Below, in pieces: positions 17,830 to 26,608 of a stretch of DNA of 64,000 bases; within the stretch, counting starts at the first letter, position 1; every line of letters starts with the position of its first letter. The position numbers and the translations under genes are program-made. Below the pieces are notes generated by a model. That model was not told where the DNA came from and searched no databases. It saw only the letters and a list, made by a program, of their open reading frames with translations. This DNA comes from UMGS1251 sp036666555 (lineage in GTDB: Bacteria > Bacillota > Clostridia > Lachnospirales > Lachnospiraceae): the NCBI GenBank assembly GCA_036666555.1, contig JAVWVS010000008.1, forward strand, positions 16,766 to 80,765, read 5' to 3'.

Positions 17830-19509
17830 ATGTTACAGAATTTACACGTAAAAAACCTGGCATTGATTGACGAGGTAGAAGTGGAATTTAAGCAGGGACT
17901 GAATATTTTAACAGGAGAAACCGGTGCTGGAAAATCAATTATTCTTGGTTCGGTAGGACTTGCACTTGGGGGGAGATACCATGCGGATATTCTGCGCCGT
18001 GGTGCAGAATATGGACTTGTGGAATTAACTTTTTCTGTTGAAAGCGAGGCCCAGGCTGAAAAATTGCGTCAGATAGAGATCTTTCCGGAAGAGCAGCACA
18101 TACTATTATCCAGAAAGATAATGGAAAATCGTAGTATTAGCCGTATTAACGGAGAAACGGTTTCTTTGGCACAATTAAAAGAAGTCGCAGACATCTTAAT
18201 TGATATTTACGGGCAGCAGGAACATCAATCCCTTTTGTATAAAAAAAATCATCTGATCATAGTGGATGCTTATGCTGGAAATCGTATCAGCAAAGCGAAA
18301 GAACAGGTGAAATCTGCGTATGCAGCCTATCAAAAAGCCAAGGATGAATGGCAAAAAAATGCATTGGATGAAGAAGCATGTAAGCGGGAACTTTCTTTGT
18401 TGGAATTTGAAGTGGCAGAAATTGAAGAAGCAAGGCTGACGGAGGGAGAAGATGAAAAACTAGAGTCGATGTACCGAAAGATGACCAATAGTAGGAAAAT
18501 CGTGGAAAATGTACAAGAAGCCTATTTATTTACAGGAACATCCATACAAGGGAATAGTGCCAGTGAGATGTTAAGCCGTGCCATCAGGTGTTTGCAAGAG
18601 GCTGTCGAGTATGATGAAAAGGCAGAAGCCCTATACAGTCAGTTGATAGAGGTAGATAGCTTACTCAATGATTTTAACCGAGAGTTGTCAGATTACAGCA
18701 AAACTTTTGAATTTTCGCAAGAGGAATTTGCGGAAATGGAAGAACGGTTAAATGAAATCAATCGACTGAAAACAAAATACGGAAAAACAATTTCGGAAAT
18801 ACAAGAATATAGTGCGCAAAAATCAGAAAGACTATCTATATTACAAGACTATGAAAATTATCAAAAGAAGCTAGAAATGTTATATGCAGAGAAAACCAAG
18901 GAATTGGAAACATGTACAAAGGCACTGTCAAAACTGCGTAAAATCTATTCCAAAGACCTTACAAAAGCAATTAAAACAGGTCTGACCGAGTTGAACTTTT
19001 TAGATGTACAATTTGAAATCGAATTTCGTGAAACGGCAAATTATACGGCAGGCGGAAAAGATGAAGTAGAGTTTATGACATCACTGAATCCGGGAGAACC
19101 TTTAAAACCGCTGGCAGATGTGGCATCAGGAGGAGAGCTTTCCAGAATTATGCTGGCCATTAAAGCAGTACTGGCAGATAAGGATGATATTCAAACCTTG
19201 ATTTTTGATGAAATTGATGTGGGAATCAGTGGCAGGACGGCACAGAAAGTTTCTGAAAAAATGGCAGTGATTGGAAAATCTCATCAAGTGATTTGCATTA
19301 CACATCTTGCTCAGATTGCGGCAATGGCAGATGCGCATTATGTCATTGAAAAACAAGTGGAACAAGGAATTACGAAAACGGACATTAAACTACTGGATTC
19401 CACACAGTCTATTCAAGAACTTGCCAGAATTTTAGGCGGTGCACAGATTACAGAAACAGTTATGCAAAGTGCAATGGAAATGAAAGAATTGGCAGAACAC
19501 ACAAAATAA
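17830..19509 (+). CDS. recN: DNA repair protein RecN
   Basis: SMC-like ATPase in double-strand break repair. The 559 residues have Walker A GETGAGKS (about 29-36), a long coiled-coil middle (about 150-380), and the C-terminal signature VASGGELSRIMLAIKA with Walker B LIFDEIDVGISGRTAQ and the His switch ICITHLAQIA. AGGAGGAA precedes the ATG. It ends the operon and a terminator follows. Confidence 0.97.
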   Translation: MLQNLHVKNLALIDEVEVEFKQGLNILTGETGAGKSIILGSVGLALGGRYHADILRRGAEYGLVELTFSVESEAQAEKLRQIEIFPEEQHILLSRKIMENRSISRINGETVSLAQLKEVADILIDIYGQQEHQSLLYKKNHLIIVDAYAGNRISKAKEQVKSAYAAYQKAKDEWQKNALDEEACKRELSLLEFEVAEIEEARLTEGEDEKLESMYRKMTNSRKIVENVQEAYLFTGTSIQGNSASEMLSRAIRCLQEAVEYDEKAEALYSQLIEVDSLLNDFNRELSDYSKTFEFSQEEFAEMEERLNEINRLKTKYGKTISEIQEYSAQKSERLSILQDYENYQKKLEMLYAEKTKELETCTKALSKLRKIYSKDLTKAIKTGLTELNFLDVQFEIEFRETANYTAGGKDEVEFMTSLNPGEPLKPLADVASGGELSRIMLAIKAVLADKDDIQTLIFDEIDVGISGRTAQKVSEKMAVIGKSHQVICITHLAQIAAMADAHYVIEKQVEQGITKTDIKLLDSTQSIQELARILGGAQITETVMQSAMEMKELAEHTK

Positions 19510-19542
19510 TACCAGCGTGAAAATAAAAAAAGTTCACATACT

Positions 19543-19580
19543 AAGACGAATATCTAGAAATAGGGATATCCGTCTTTTTC
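19543..19580 (+). terminator. Rho-independent terminator after recN
   Basis: AAGACG-A-ATATC (19543-19554) pairs with GATAT-C-CGTCTT (19565-19576), with one internal mismatch, followed by a T run. Confidence 0.8.
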
Positions 19581-19634
19581 TTTGTGGAATATAGTCAGAT
19601 TTGAAAAGGAGGAAATCAGAAGGAGTGACAATTT

Positions 19635-20714
19635 ATGAAAATTCGCTGGTACAAACGAATGCTAATAGTGGTATGGACGGCTGCACTGATCTATACCAGT
19701 GGTTATGTAATAGAAACCGTGGGAAATGAAGGCTTTCAAAGTCAAAAAAAGAAACAAGAGGTTAGTACCGAAAAGGTGTCCGGTGATTTGATTATTCCGG
19801 GTGGAATGCCCATAGGAATTTACATGGAAACAGATGGAGTCATGATATTGGGAACGGATAAAATAAAAGCGCTGGATGGACTTTTTTATGAACCGGCACA
19901 ACATCGGGTTAAGGAAGGAGACTATATCGTTGGTATCAACGAAGAATTTATTACCAATAAGAAGGAATTGATCAAAGCGGTAGAAGCGTTGGAAAATGAG
20001 GAAGTTATTTTACATTTGCGAAGAGGAAATGAATATATTGACGTAGCGGTAAAACCGGTGAAATGTGGTATTCATGACTATAAATTGGGAATCTGGGTAC
20101 GGGATAATGCACAAGGTCTGGGGACCATTACATTTTTAAATGGGAAAAGTGAATTTGGAGCATTGGGACATGGAATTCATGATACAGATACCAATGAATT
20201 GTTGCAAATTGTAGGGGGATCACTTTATACCACCAGCATTCAAGATATCAAAAAAGGGGAAAATGGAAATCCGGGAGGTATGGAGGGCATCATTGTATAT
20301 AATCATTATAATGTGTTAGGGAACATTACAAAAAATACAGATGCCGGAATTTTTGGAAAGGTGGATAAAATCGAAGCTTTATTTCAGAATCAAACGCCAA
20401 TGGAAACTGCGCAAAAAGAAGATATCAAAGTAGGTAACGCTACAATGCGTTGCAGTATTGAAAATGACATCAAAGACTATGAAATTCATATTACAAAAAT
20501 CGACTTATCTCCAAGAGAGATCAATAAAGGAATTGAATTGGAGATCACAGATCCGGAGTTGTTAGAGTTAACAGGAGGTATTGTTCAAGGAATGAGTGGA
20601 AGTCCTATTATACAAAATGGGAAACTGGTTGGTGCAGTTACTCATGTGTTCGTACAAGATGCTACAAAAGGATACGGCATTTTTATAGAGAATATGTTGA
20701 AAAATGTAAACTGA
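19635..20714 (+). CDS. spoIVB: SpoIVB serine peptidase (family S55)
   Basis: Forespore-secreted signalling protease that in Bacillus cleaves SpoIVFA to switch on pro-sigma-K processing. The 359 residues have an N-terminal membrane anchor (MLIVVWTAALIYTSGYVIE), a PDZ domain (about 75-145) and the S55 domain. His179 lies in GALGHGIHD and Ser323 in GMSGSPIIQNGKLVGAVTHV, the expected catalytic residues. It is shorter than the Bacillus protein (about 426), mainly before the PDZ domain. It sits just upstream of spo0A, the conserved arrangement. Confidence 0.95.
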   Translation: MKIRWYKRMLIVVWTAALIYTSGYVIETVGNEGFQSQKKKQEVSTEKVSGDLIIPGGMPIGIYMETDGVMILGTDKIKALDGLFYEPAQHRVKEGDYIVGINEEFITNKKELIKAVEALENEEVILHLRRGNEYIDVAVKPVKCGIHDYKLGIWVRDNAQGLGTITFLNGKSEFGALGHGIHDTDTNELLQIVGGSLYTTSIQDIKKGENGNPGGMEGIIVYNHYNVLGNITKNTDAGIFGKVDKIEALFQNQTPMETAQKEDIKVGNATMRCSIENDIKDYEIHITKIDLSPREINKGIELEITDPELLELTGGIVQGMSGSPIIQNGKLVGAVTHVFVQDATKGYGIFIENMLKNVN

Positions 20715-20723
20715 ATAAATCGC

Positions 20724-20730
20724 TGTCGAA
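20724..20730 (+). promoter_or_regulatory. Candidate Spo0A-binding box upstream of spo0A
   Basis: TGTCGAA is a perfect match to the known 0A box (TGNCGAA). It lies about 20 bases upstream of the spo0A -35, which suits autoregulation as known in Bacillus. Confidence 0.6.
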
Positions 20731-20749
20731 ATTGCACGTGAACAAATAC

Positions 20750-20778
20750 TTGCTAATGCCATATAGGAACTATATAAT
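20750..20778 (+). promoter_or_regulatory. Sigma-A-type promoter for spo0A
   Basis: TTGCTA (20750-20755), 17-base spacer, TATAAT (20773-20778). It lies in the gap after spoIVB. Confidence 0.65.
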
Positions 20779-20822
20779 AACCAAGGGCGGATTTCAGAAG
20801 TGAGATTATGAGGAGTAGGAAA

Positions 20823-21635
20823 ATGGAACAATTAAATGTGGCGATTGCCGATGATAATGAACGGATTTTGGAACTTTTGTGTGAAATTATCAGTAACGAC
20901 AAAGACCTGACATTAGTAGGAAGGGCTAATAATGGCGAAGACATGTTCGAAATTATTAAAACGAAACAGCCGGATGTTGTCTTATTAGACTTGATTATGC
21001 CGAAGATGGATGGATTAAGTGTTATGGATATGGTAAATGGAGATCCAAGTGTGAAAAAACTCCCGGATTTTATTGTCGTAACGGCTGTCGGACAAGAAAA
21101 GATTACAGAAGACGCTTTTAAAAAGGGTGCGAATTACTATATCATGAAACCATTTAATAATGAGATGGTATTAAATCGAATCAAACACACCAACCGAATC
21201 GCACGTCAGGATATGTACAAAAATACAATGGTAAAAAGTAGAAATAGGGAACAGACTGGCAATGGAACCGCCATGTCAGAAGAAAGTCTGGAAAATCGTG
21301 TAACGGAAATGATTCATGAAATTGGAATCCCCGCACACATCAAGGGATACCATTACCTTAGAGATGCCATTATTATGGCAGTAGGAGACATGGATGTATT
21401 AAACGCCATTACAAAAATCTTGTATCCGACAGTTGCAAAAAAACACCAAACAACCTCTAGCAGGGTAGAAAGAGCAATTCGACACGCCATAGAAGTTGCT
21501 TGGAGCAGGGGAAAATTAGATACATTAGATGAACTATTTGGATATACAGTGAGTAACGGAAAAGGGAAACCGACAAATTCAGAATTTATAGCATTGATTG
21601 CGGATACCATTCGTTTAGAATATAAACATAGATAA
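20823..21635 (+). CDS. spo0A: Sporulation master regulator Spo0A
   Basis: Response regulator that commits the cell to sporulation. The 270-residue product starts MEQLNVAIADDN. The receiver domain has acidic residues D10-D11, phospho-acceptor D56 (VVLLDLIMPKMDG) and a conserved Lys (YIMKPFN). The C-terminal Spo0A DNA-binding domain includes HIKGYHYLRDAI, KKHQTTSSRVERAIRHAIEVAWSRG and KPTNSEFIALIAD. The ATG at 20823 follows AGGAG at 20811-20815; an in-frame ATG at 20808 lacks a good site. Length matches relatives. Confidence 0.97.
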   Translation: MEQLNVAIADDNERILELLCEIISNDKDLTLVGRANNGEDMFEIIKTKQPDVVLLDLIMPKMDGLSVMDMVNGDPSVKKLPDFIVVTAVGQEKITEDAFKKGANYYIMKPFNNEMVLNRIKHTNRIARQDMYKNTMVKSRNREQTGNGTAMSEESLENRVTEMIHEIGIPAHIKGYHYLRDAIIMAVGDMDVLNAITKILYPTVAKKHQTTSSRVERAIRHAIEVAWSRGKLDTLDELFGYTVSNGKGKPTNSEFIALIADTIRLEYKHR

Positions 21636-21638
21636 TTC

Positions 21639-21667
21639 TTTCCATTCGAGAGAAAGTACGGTATAAT
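21639..21667 (+). promoter_or_regulatory. Possible promoter for glgA
   Basis: TTTCCA (21639-21644), 17-base spacer, TATAAT (21662-21667), about 35 bases before the glgA start. Confidence 0.5.
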
Positions 21668-21702
21668 AAATGAATATCGTAGTAAAATGGAGGGATGCAT
21701 TT

Positions 21703-23139
21703 ATGAAAAAAATATTATTTGTTGCTTCAGAGGCAGTACCGTTTATTAAAACCGGTGGGTTGGCAGATGTGGTGGGATCTTTACCAAAGTATTTTAATAA
21801 AAAGGAATACGATGTCAGAGTGATGCTTCCCAAATATTTGTGCATGAAAGAAGAATGGAAAGATAAACTGGAATACAGTACTCATTTTTATATGGATTTA
21901 AACTGGCGTACGCAGTATGTAGGAATTTTGACATTGCAGCATGAAGGAGTGACATTTTATTTCATAGATAACGAATACTATTTTGGAGGAATGAAACCGT
22001 ATGGAGAGGCTTATGCAGATATTGAAAAATTTGCTTTCTTTTCCAAAGCAGTTTTAAGTGCGTTGCCACTGATTGATTTCAGACCGGATATTGTTCATTG
22101 CCATGATTGGCAGACAGGGCTTGTTCCGGTTTATTTAGATAATTTCCGCTATGGCGGAGAATTTTATCGGGGAATCAAGACCGTGATGACGATACATAAT
22201 TTGAAATTTCAAGGAACATGGGATACAAAAAGGGTACGCGACATTACAGGACTTCCGGAATATTATTTTGCTCCGGACAAATTAGAGGCATATAAAGACG
22301 CCAATTTTTTAAAGGGCGGAATTGTATATGCAGATAAGGTAACAACCGTAAGCAGTTCTTATGCGGAAGAAATTAAAATGCCATTTTATGGAGAGCACTT
22401 GGAGGGTCTTATGAATGCCAGAGCCAATTGTCTTTCCGGAATTGTAAATGGAATTGATTATCAGGAATATGATCCGAGTACAGATCAAGCATTGATTCAG
22501 AACTATTCCGTGGAGAATTTTAGAAAAGAAAAAATAAAGAATAAAATAGCGATTCAAGAAGAGTTAGGACTAGAAAAAGACAGTCATAAGATGATGATTG
22601 GAATGGTATCCAGGTTGACAGATCAAAAAGGGTTCGATTTAATAGCTTATGTGATGGATGAACTTTGTCAGGACAGTGTACAGATTGTTGCACTTGGAAC
22701 AGGAGAAGAACAATACGAGAACATGTTCCGACATTTTGCGTGGAAGTACAGTAGAAGAGTTTCGGCAAATATCTATTACTCAGAACCGATGTCACATAAA
22801 ATTTACGCATCTTGTGATGCATTTTTGATGCCATCGTTGTTTGAACCGTGCGGATTAAGTCAGCTTATGAGTCTTCGATATGGTACCGTACCTATAGTAC
22901 GTGAGACCGGTGGGTTGAAGGATACGGTAGAACCTTATGATGAATTTCAAAAAACAGGAACCGGTTTTAGTTTTCGTAATTACAACGCGCATGAGATGCT
23001 GAATACGATTCGGTACGCAGAACGTATTTATTACGATAAAAAACGGGATTGGAATAAGATTGCAGAACGTGGGATGAAAACTGACTTTTCCTGGAAAAAT
23101 TCTGCAAAACAATATGAAACACTATATGATGAAATGTAA
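21703..23139 (+). CDS. glgA: Glycogen synthase (ADP-glucose type)
   Basis: Retaining GT5 glycosyltransferase that extends alpha-1,4-glucan from ADP-glucose. The 478 residues begin MKKILFVASEAVPFIKTGGLADV, where KTGGL is the ADP-glucose-binding motif. HDWQTGLVP, MVSRLTDQKGFDL and the C-terminal SLFEPCGLSQLMSLRYGTVPIVRETGGLKDTVEP follow. The start was chosen for GGAGGG at 21689-21694. It stands alone; no other glg gene is nearby. Confidence 0.96.
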   Translation: MKKILFVASEAVPFIKTGGLADVVGSLPKYFNKKEYDVRVMLPKYLCMKEEWKDKLEYSTHFYMDLNWRTQYVGILTLQHEGVTFYFIDNEYYFGGMKPYGEAYADIEKFAFFSKAVLSALPLIDFRPDIVHCHDWQTGLVPVYLDNFRYGGEFYRGIKTVMTIHNLKFQGTWDTKRVRDITGLPEYYFAPDKLEAYKDANFLKGGIVYADKVTTVSSSYAEEIKMPFYGEHLEGLMNARANCLSGIVNGIDYQEYDPSTDQALIQNYSVENFRKEKIKNKIAIQEELGLEKDSHKMMIGMVSRLTDQKGFDLIAYVMDELCQDSVQIVALGTGEEQYENMFRHFAWKYSRRVSANIYYSEPMSHKIYASCDAFLMPSLFEPCGLSQLMSLRYGTVPIVRETGGLKDTVEPYDEFQKTGTGFSFRNYNAHEMLNTIRYAERIYYDKKRDWNKIAERGMKTDFSWKNSAKQYETLYDEM

Positions 23140-23193
23140 ATCCAAGTAATAGTTGTGGATTTTCACAATAGACGACAGTAGGAGAATACATAC

Positions 23194-24069
23194 ATGAAGA
23201 TTATGAATCAATTAATGAATGGAAAGGTCAATATTTCGTTTGAAGTTTTTCCACCAAAAACAGAAGCAGGGTATGAAAATGTATTAAAAACAACCGATAC
23301 GATTGCGGTTTTGAAACCGGCATTTATTAGTGTTACTTATGGTGCGGGTGGCGGGACCAGCCGAAATACAGTTGGAATTGCTTCACATATTCAAAAGGAT
23401 TTAAAGGTCACAAGTTTAGCCCATTTGACCTGTGCATCTTCTACGAAAAGTGAAGTGGAAGAAGTGATTGAACAGTTAAAAGAAGAAGGAATTGAAAACA
23501 TACTGGCACTACGGGGGGATGTATTAAAAGAAGTGGCATTTCCTGCAAAGGACCGCTATCAATATGCCAATGAATTGGTAACGCACATAAAAAAGCGGGG
23601 GGATTTTTGTATCGGAGCAGCTTGTTATCCGGAGGGGCATGTAGAGAGTGTACACAAAGAAGATGATCTCTTTTATTTGAAACAAAAAGTGGATTGTGGC
23701 GTGGATTTTTTAACCACACAGATGTTTTTCGATAATCATATTTTGTATAATTTTTTATATCGTATTAGGGAAAAGGGAATTACGGTACCGGTTCTTCCGG
23801 GAATTATGTCGGTGACGAATAAAAAACAGATTGCCCGTATTGCAGGAATGTCTGGAACCTTGCTCCCGGAGCGATTTCGAGCAATTGTGGATTGTTTTGG
23901 AGACAATCCGGCGGCTATGCAGCAAGCAGGAATCGCCTATGCAACGGATCAGATTGTGGATCTCATTGCCAATGGAGTAAAGAATATTCATGTTTATTCT
24001 ATGAATAAACCGGAAGTAGCTGCCGCAATCATGGCGAATCTATCCGAGATTATAGCAGACCCTATTTAG
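23194..24069 (+). CDS. metF: 5,10-methylenetetrahydrofolate reductase
   Basis: Flavoprotein that reduces methylene-THF to methyl-THF for methionine synthesis. The 291-residue TIM barrel has SFEVFPPKTEAGYEN at the N-terminus, FISVTYGAGGGTSRNTV, LAHLTCAS, ILALRGD and the quinone/folate region FDNHILYNFLYRIREKGITVPVLPGIMSV. AGGAGA precedes the ATG. A strong terminator separates it from metH, the next enzyme of the pathway. Confidence 0.95.
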   Translation: MKIMNQLMNGKVNISFEVFPPKTEAGYENVLKTTDTIAVLKPAFISVTYGAGGGTSRNTVGIASHIQKDLKVTSLAHLTCASSTKSEVEEVIEQLKEEGIENILALRGDVLKEVAFPAKDRYQYANELVTHIKKRGDFCIGAACYPEGHVESVHKEDDLFYLKQKVDCGVDFLTTQMFFDNHILYNFLYRIREKGITVPVLPGIMSVTNKKQIARIAGMSGTLLPERFRAIVDCFGDNPAAMQQAGIAYATDQIVDLIANGVKNIHVYSMNKPEVAAAIMANLSEIIADPI

Positions 24070-24081
24070 GATGTAGAAAAC

Positions 24082-24129
24082 ATGCGGTAGATGACAGGAC
24101 TCTTATGGAATCCCATCTACCGCATTTTT
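24082..24129 (+). terminator. Rho-independent terminator after metF
   Basis: Perfect 12-bp stem ATGCGGTAGATG (24082-24093) with CATCTACCGCAT (24114-24125), a 20-base loop and a T run. Confidence 0.88.
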
Positions 24130-24181
24130 GAACTCGAATGTGCAAAAGAAAATGAAGATGAGAAAATCAGGGAGGCAAAAG

Positions 24182-26596
24182 ATGATACTAGAACACTTGG
24201 GAAACGAACTACTATTTTTTGACGGGGGAATGGGAACACAACTTCAAGAAAGAGGGATGCTGCCAGGGGAACTTCCCGAAATGTGGAATATAGATAAAAA
24301 AGAGCAAATTATTGCCATTCATGAAAGCTATTTAAAAGCCGGAAGTAATCTAATATTAACCAATACTTTCGGTGCAAATGCAATTAAATTTCAGAATCAA
24401 CGCTATCACGTAGAAGAAATTGTGTCTGCAGCCGTTCAAAATGCAAAAGAGGCAATTCGCAGAAGTGCAGCTCATGGAACCAAAGCATATGTAGCATTGG
24501 ATATAGGCCCTACAGGAAAACTTTTAAAACCCATGGGAGATTTGAGTTTTGAAGATGCCTATGAAGCATTTAAAGAAGCGGTACAATATGGAGCGTTGGC
24601 AGGGGCAGATTTGATTCATATTGAAACCATGAGTGACACTTACGAGGTGAAGGCAGCGGTTTTAGCAGCGAAAGAAAACACTACCCTTCCGGTATTTGTT
24701 ACCATGATTTTCGGTGAAAATGGAAAACTTCTCACCGGTGGAGATGTGAAGACTGTTGTGGCTATGTTGGAAGGTCTTCGAGTGGATGCATTGGGAATCA
24801 ACTGTGGAATGGGGCCCAAACAGATGGAACCAATGGTAAAGGAAATGGGGAAATATACATCACTGCCTCTCATTGTGAAACCCAATGCCGGACTTCCTAA
24901 ACAAAAAGGGAACGAAACCTATTATGATATTACACCGGTGGAATTTGCACAAGAAATGGAAAAAATGATAGAATACGGCGCATGTATTATCGGGGGATGC
25001 TGCGGAACGACTCCTGAGCATATTCAAGAAATGTATCGGCGGTGCAAAGAAAAAACAGTTCTCCCACCTACCTACAAAACACATACATTGGTGTCTTCTT
25101 ATGGCAATACAGTGGAGTTTGGCAGTCGGTCTTTGATCATAGGGGAACGGATTAACCCTACAGGGAAAAGTAAATTAAAACAAGCTCTGAAAGAGCATAA
25201 TTTGGATTATATTTTGAAAGAAGCAATCACTCAACAGGAAAAGGGAGCCCATATTCTAGATGTGAATGTAGGGCTTCCGGATATTGATGAAGTGGCCATG
25301 ATGAAGGAGGTAGTAAGGGAACTACAAAGTGTGACGAACCTTCCTTTGCAGATTGATACGGTCAATATGACAGCTATGGAAGAAGCAATGCGCATATATA
25401 ATGGAAAACCTATGGTGAACTCAGTGAGTGGAAAAAAAGAATCCATGGATGCCGTGTTTCCTTTGATTCAAAAGTATGGTGGAGTTGTGATTGGACTGAC
25501 ACTGGATGAATCCGGTATTCCGGATACGGTGAAAGGCAGAGTGGCGATTGCTGGAAAGATTATAAAAGAAGCAGAATCTTATGGCATCCATAAAAAAGAT
25601 ATTGTAATAGATGTATTGACCATGACCATTAGTTCGGAAGCCAATGGGGCCAAAACTACATTAGAGGCATTAAAAGAAGTGAAAGAATGTTATGGTGTGC
25701 AAACGGTATTAGGCGTTTCCAATGTCTCTTTCGGACTTCCAAGCCGTCCGGTCATTAACGCAAATTTTTATACCATGGCCATGCAAAATGGGTTGAGTGC
25801 AGGAATTATCAACCCCTCATCGGATGCAATGATGAATTCTTACATTTCTTTTCATGCACTGATGAACTATGATAGCAATTGCGAACAATACATTGCAAGA
25901 TATAGCCCTGTGGAACCACTCAAAGAAGGAAAGGACACATCGGTATCGTCTGATGGACAGTCCATTTCACTGCAGACAGCCATTATCAAAGGATTGAAAA
26001 AAGAAGCACGTCAAGCGGTGGAAACACTGATTGGGACCCAAAAACCTTTGGATATTATTAATGCGCAGCTCATTCCGGCGCTGGATACGGTTGGAAAAGG
26101 ATTTGAAAATGGAACCATTTTTCTACCACAGTTACTGATGAGTGCGGAAGCTGCAAAAATATCGTTTGGGGTGTTGAAAGAAGTTTTGGAACAAACAGGA
26201 CAAGCAGAAGAAAAAAAAGAAAAAGTAATATTAGCAACTGTAAAAGGGGATATTCATGATATCGGAAAAAATATTGTAAAAGTATTACTTGAAAATTACA
26301 GCTTTGATGTGATTGACTTGGGAAAAGATGTAGCACCGGAAGTCGTTGTCCAAACAGCGGTGGAGCAGGAGGTACAGCTCATCGGATTGAGTGCGCTGAT
26401 GACTACAACCGTTGTCAGTATGGAAGAAACTATTTTGAAATTGCGCGAAAAGCTTCCCGAATGCAAGGTGATGGTGGGAGGTGCCGTATTAAATCAAGAA
26501 TATGCAGATAGGATTGGGGCGGATTTTTATGGAAAAGACGCCATGCAGTCAGTGCACTATGCGCAAAAGATTTTATCATTCATATCAAAGAATTAG
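24182..26596 (+). CDS. metH: Cobalamin-dependent methionine synthase lacking the activation domain
   Basis: Transfers the methyl group of methyl-THF through cobalamin to homocysteine. The 804-residue protein has the homocysteine/zinc domain (GGMGTQLQERG, NCGMGP and GGCCGTTPEH supply the Zn cysteines), the pterin domain (IIGERINPTGKSKLKQAL), the B12 cap and the B12-binding domain with the axial-histidine motif GDIHDIGKNIV. It ends soon after GGAVLNQEYADRIGADFYGKDA. The C-terminal AdoMet-dependent reactivation domain of the roughly 1,200-residue enzyme is absent and is not in the window as a separate gene. Start: ATG behind GGGAGG at 24170-24175. The hydrogenase gene follows after 12 bases. Confidence 0.94.
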   Translation: MILEHLGNELLFFDGGMGTQLQERGMLPGELPEMWNIDKKEQIIAIHESYLKAGSNLILTNTFGANAIKFQNQRYHVEEIVSAAVQNAKEAIRRSAAHGTKAYVALDIGPTGKLLKPMGDLSFEDAYEAFKEAVQYGALAGADLIHIETMSDTYEVKAAVLAAKENTTLPVFVTMIFGENGKLLTGGDVKTVVAMLEGLRVDALGINCGMGPKQMEPMVKEMGKYTSLPLIVKPNAGLPKQKGNETYYDITPVEFAQEMEKMIEYGACIIGGCCGTTPEHIQEMYRRCKEKTVLPPTYKTHTLVSSYGNTVEFGSRSLIIGERINPTGKSKLKQALKEHNLDYILKEAITQQEKGAHILDVNVGLPDIDEVAMMKEVVRELQSVTNLPLQIDTVNMTAMEEAMRIYNGKPMVNSVSGKKESMDAVFPLIQKYGGVVIGLTLDESGIPDTVKGRVAIAGKIIKEAESYGIHKKDIVIDVLTMTISSEANGAKTTLEALKEVKECYGVQTVLGVSNVSFGLPSRPVINANFYTMAMQNGLSAGIINPSSDAMMNSYISFHALMNYDSNCEQYIARYSPVEPLKEGKDTSVSSDGQSISLQTAIIKGLKKEARQAVETLIGTQKPLDIINAQLIPALDTVGKGFENGTIFLPQLLMSAEAAKISFGVLKEVLEQTGQAEEKKEKVILATVKGDIHDIGKNIVKVLLENYSFDVIDLGKDVAPEVVVQTAVEQEVQLIGLSALMTTTVVSMEETILKLREKLPECKVMVGGAVLNQEYADRIGADFYGKDAMQSVHYAQKILSFISKN

Positions 26597-26608
26597 GAGG
26601 AAGTTACG

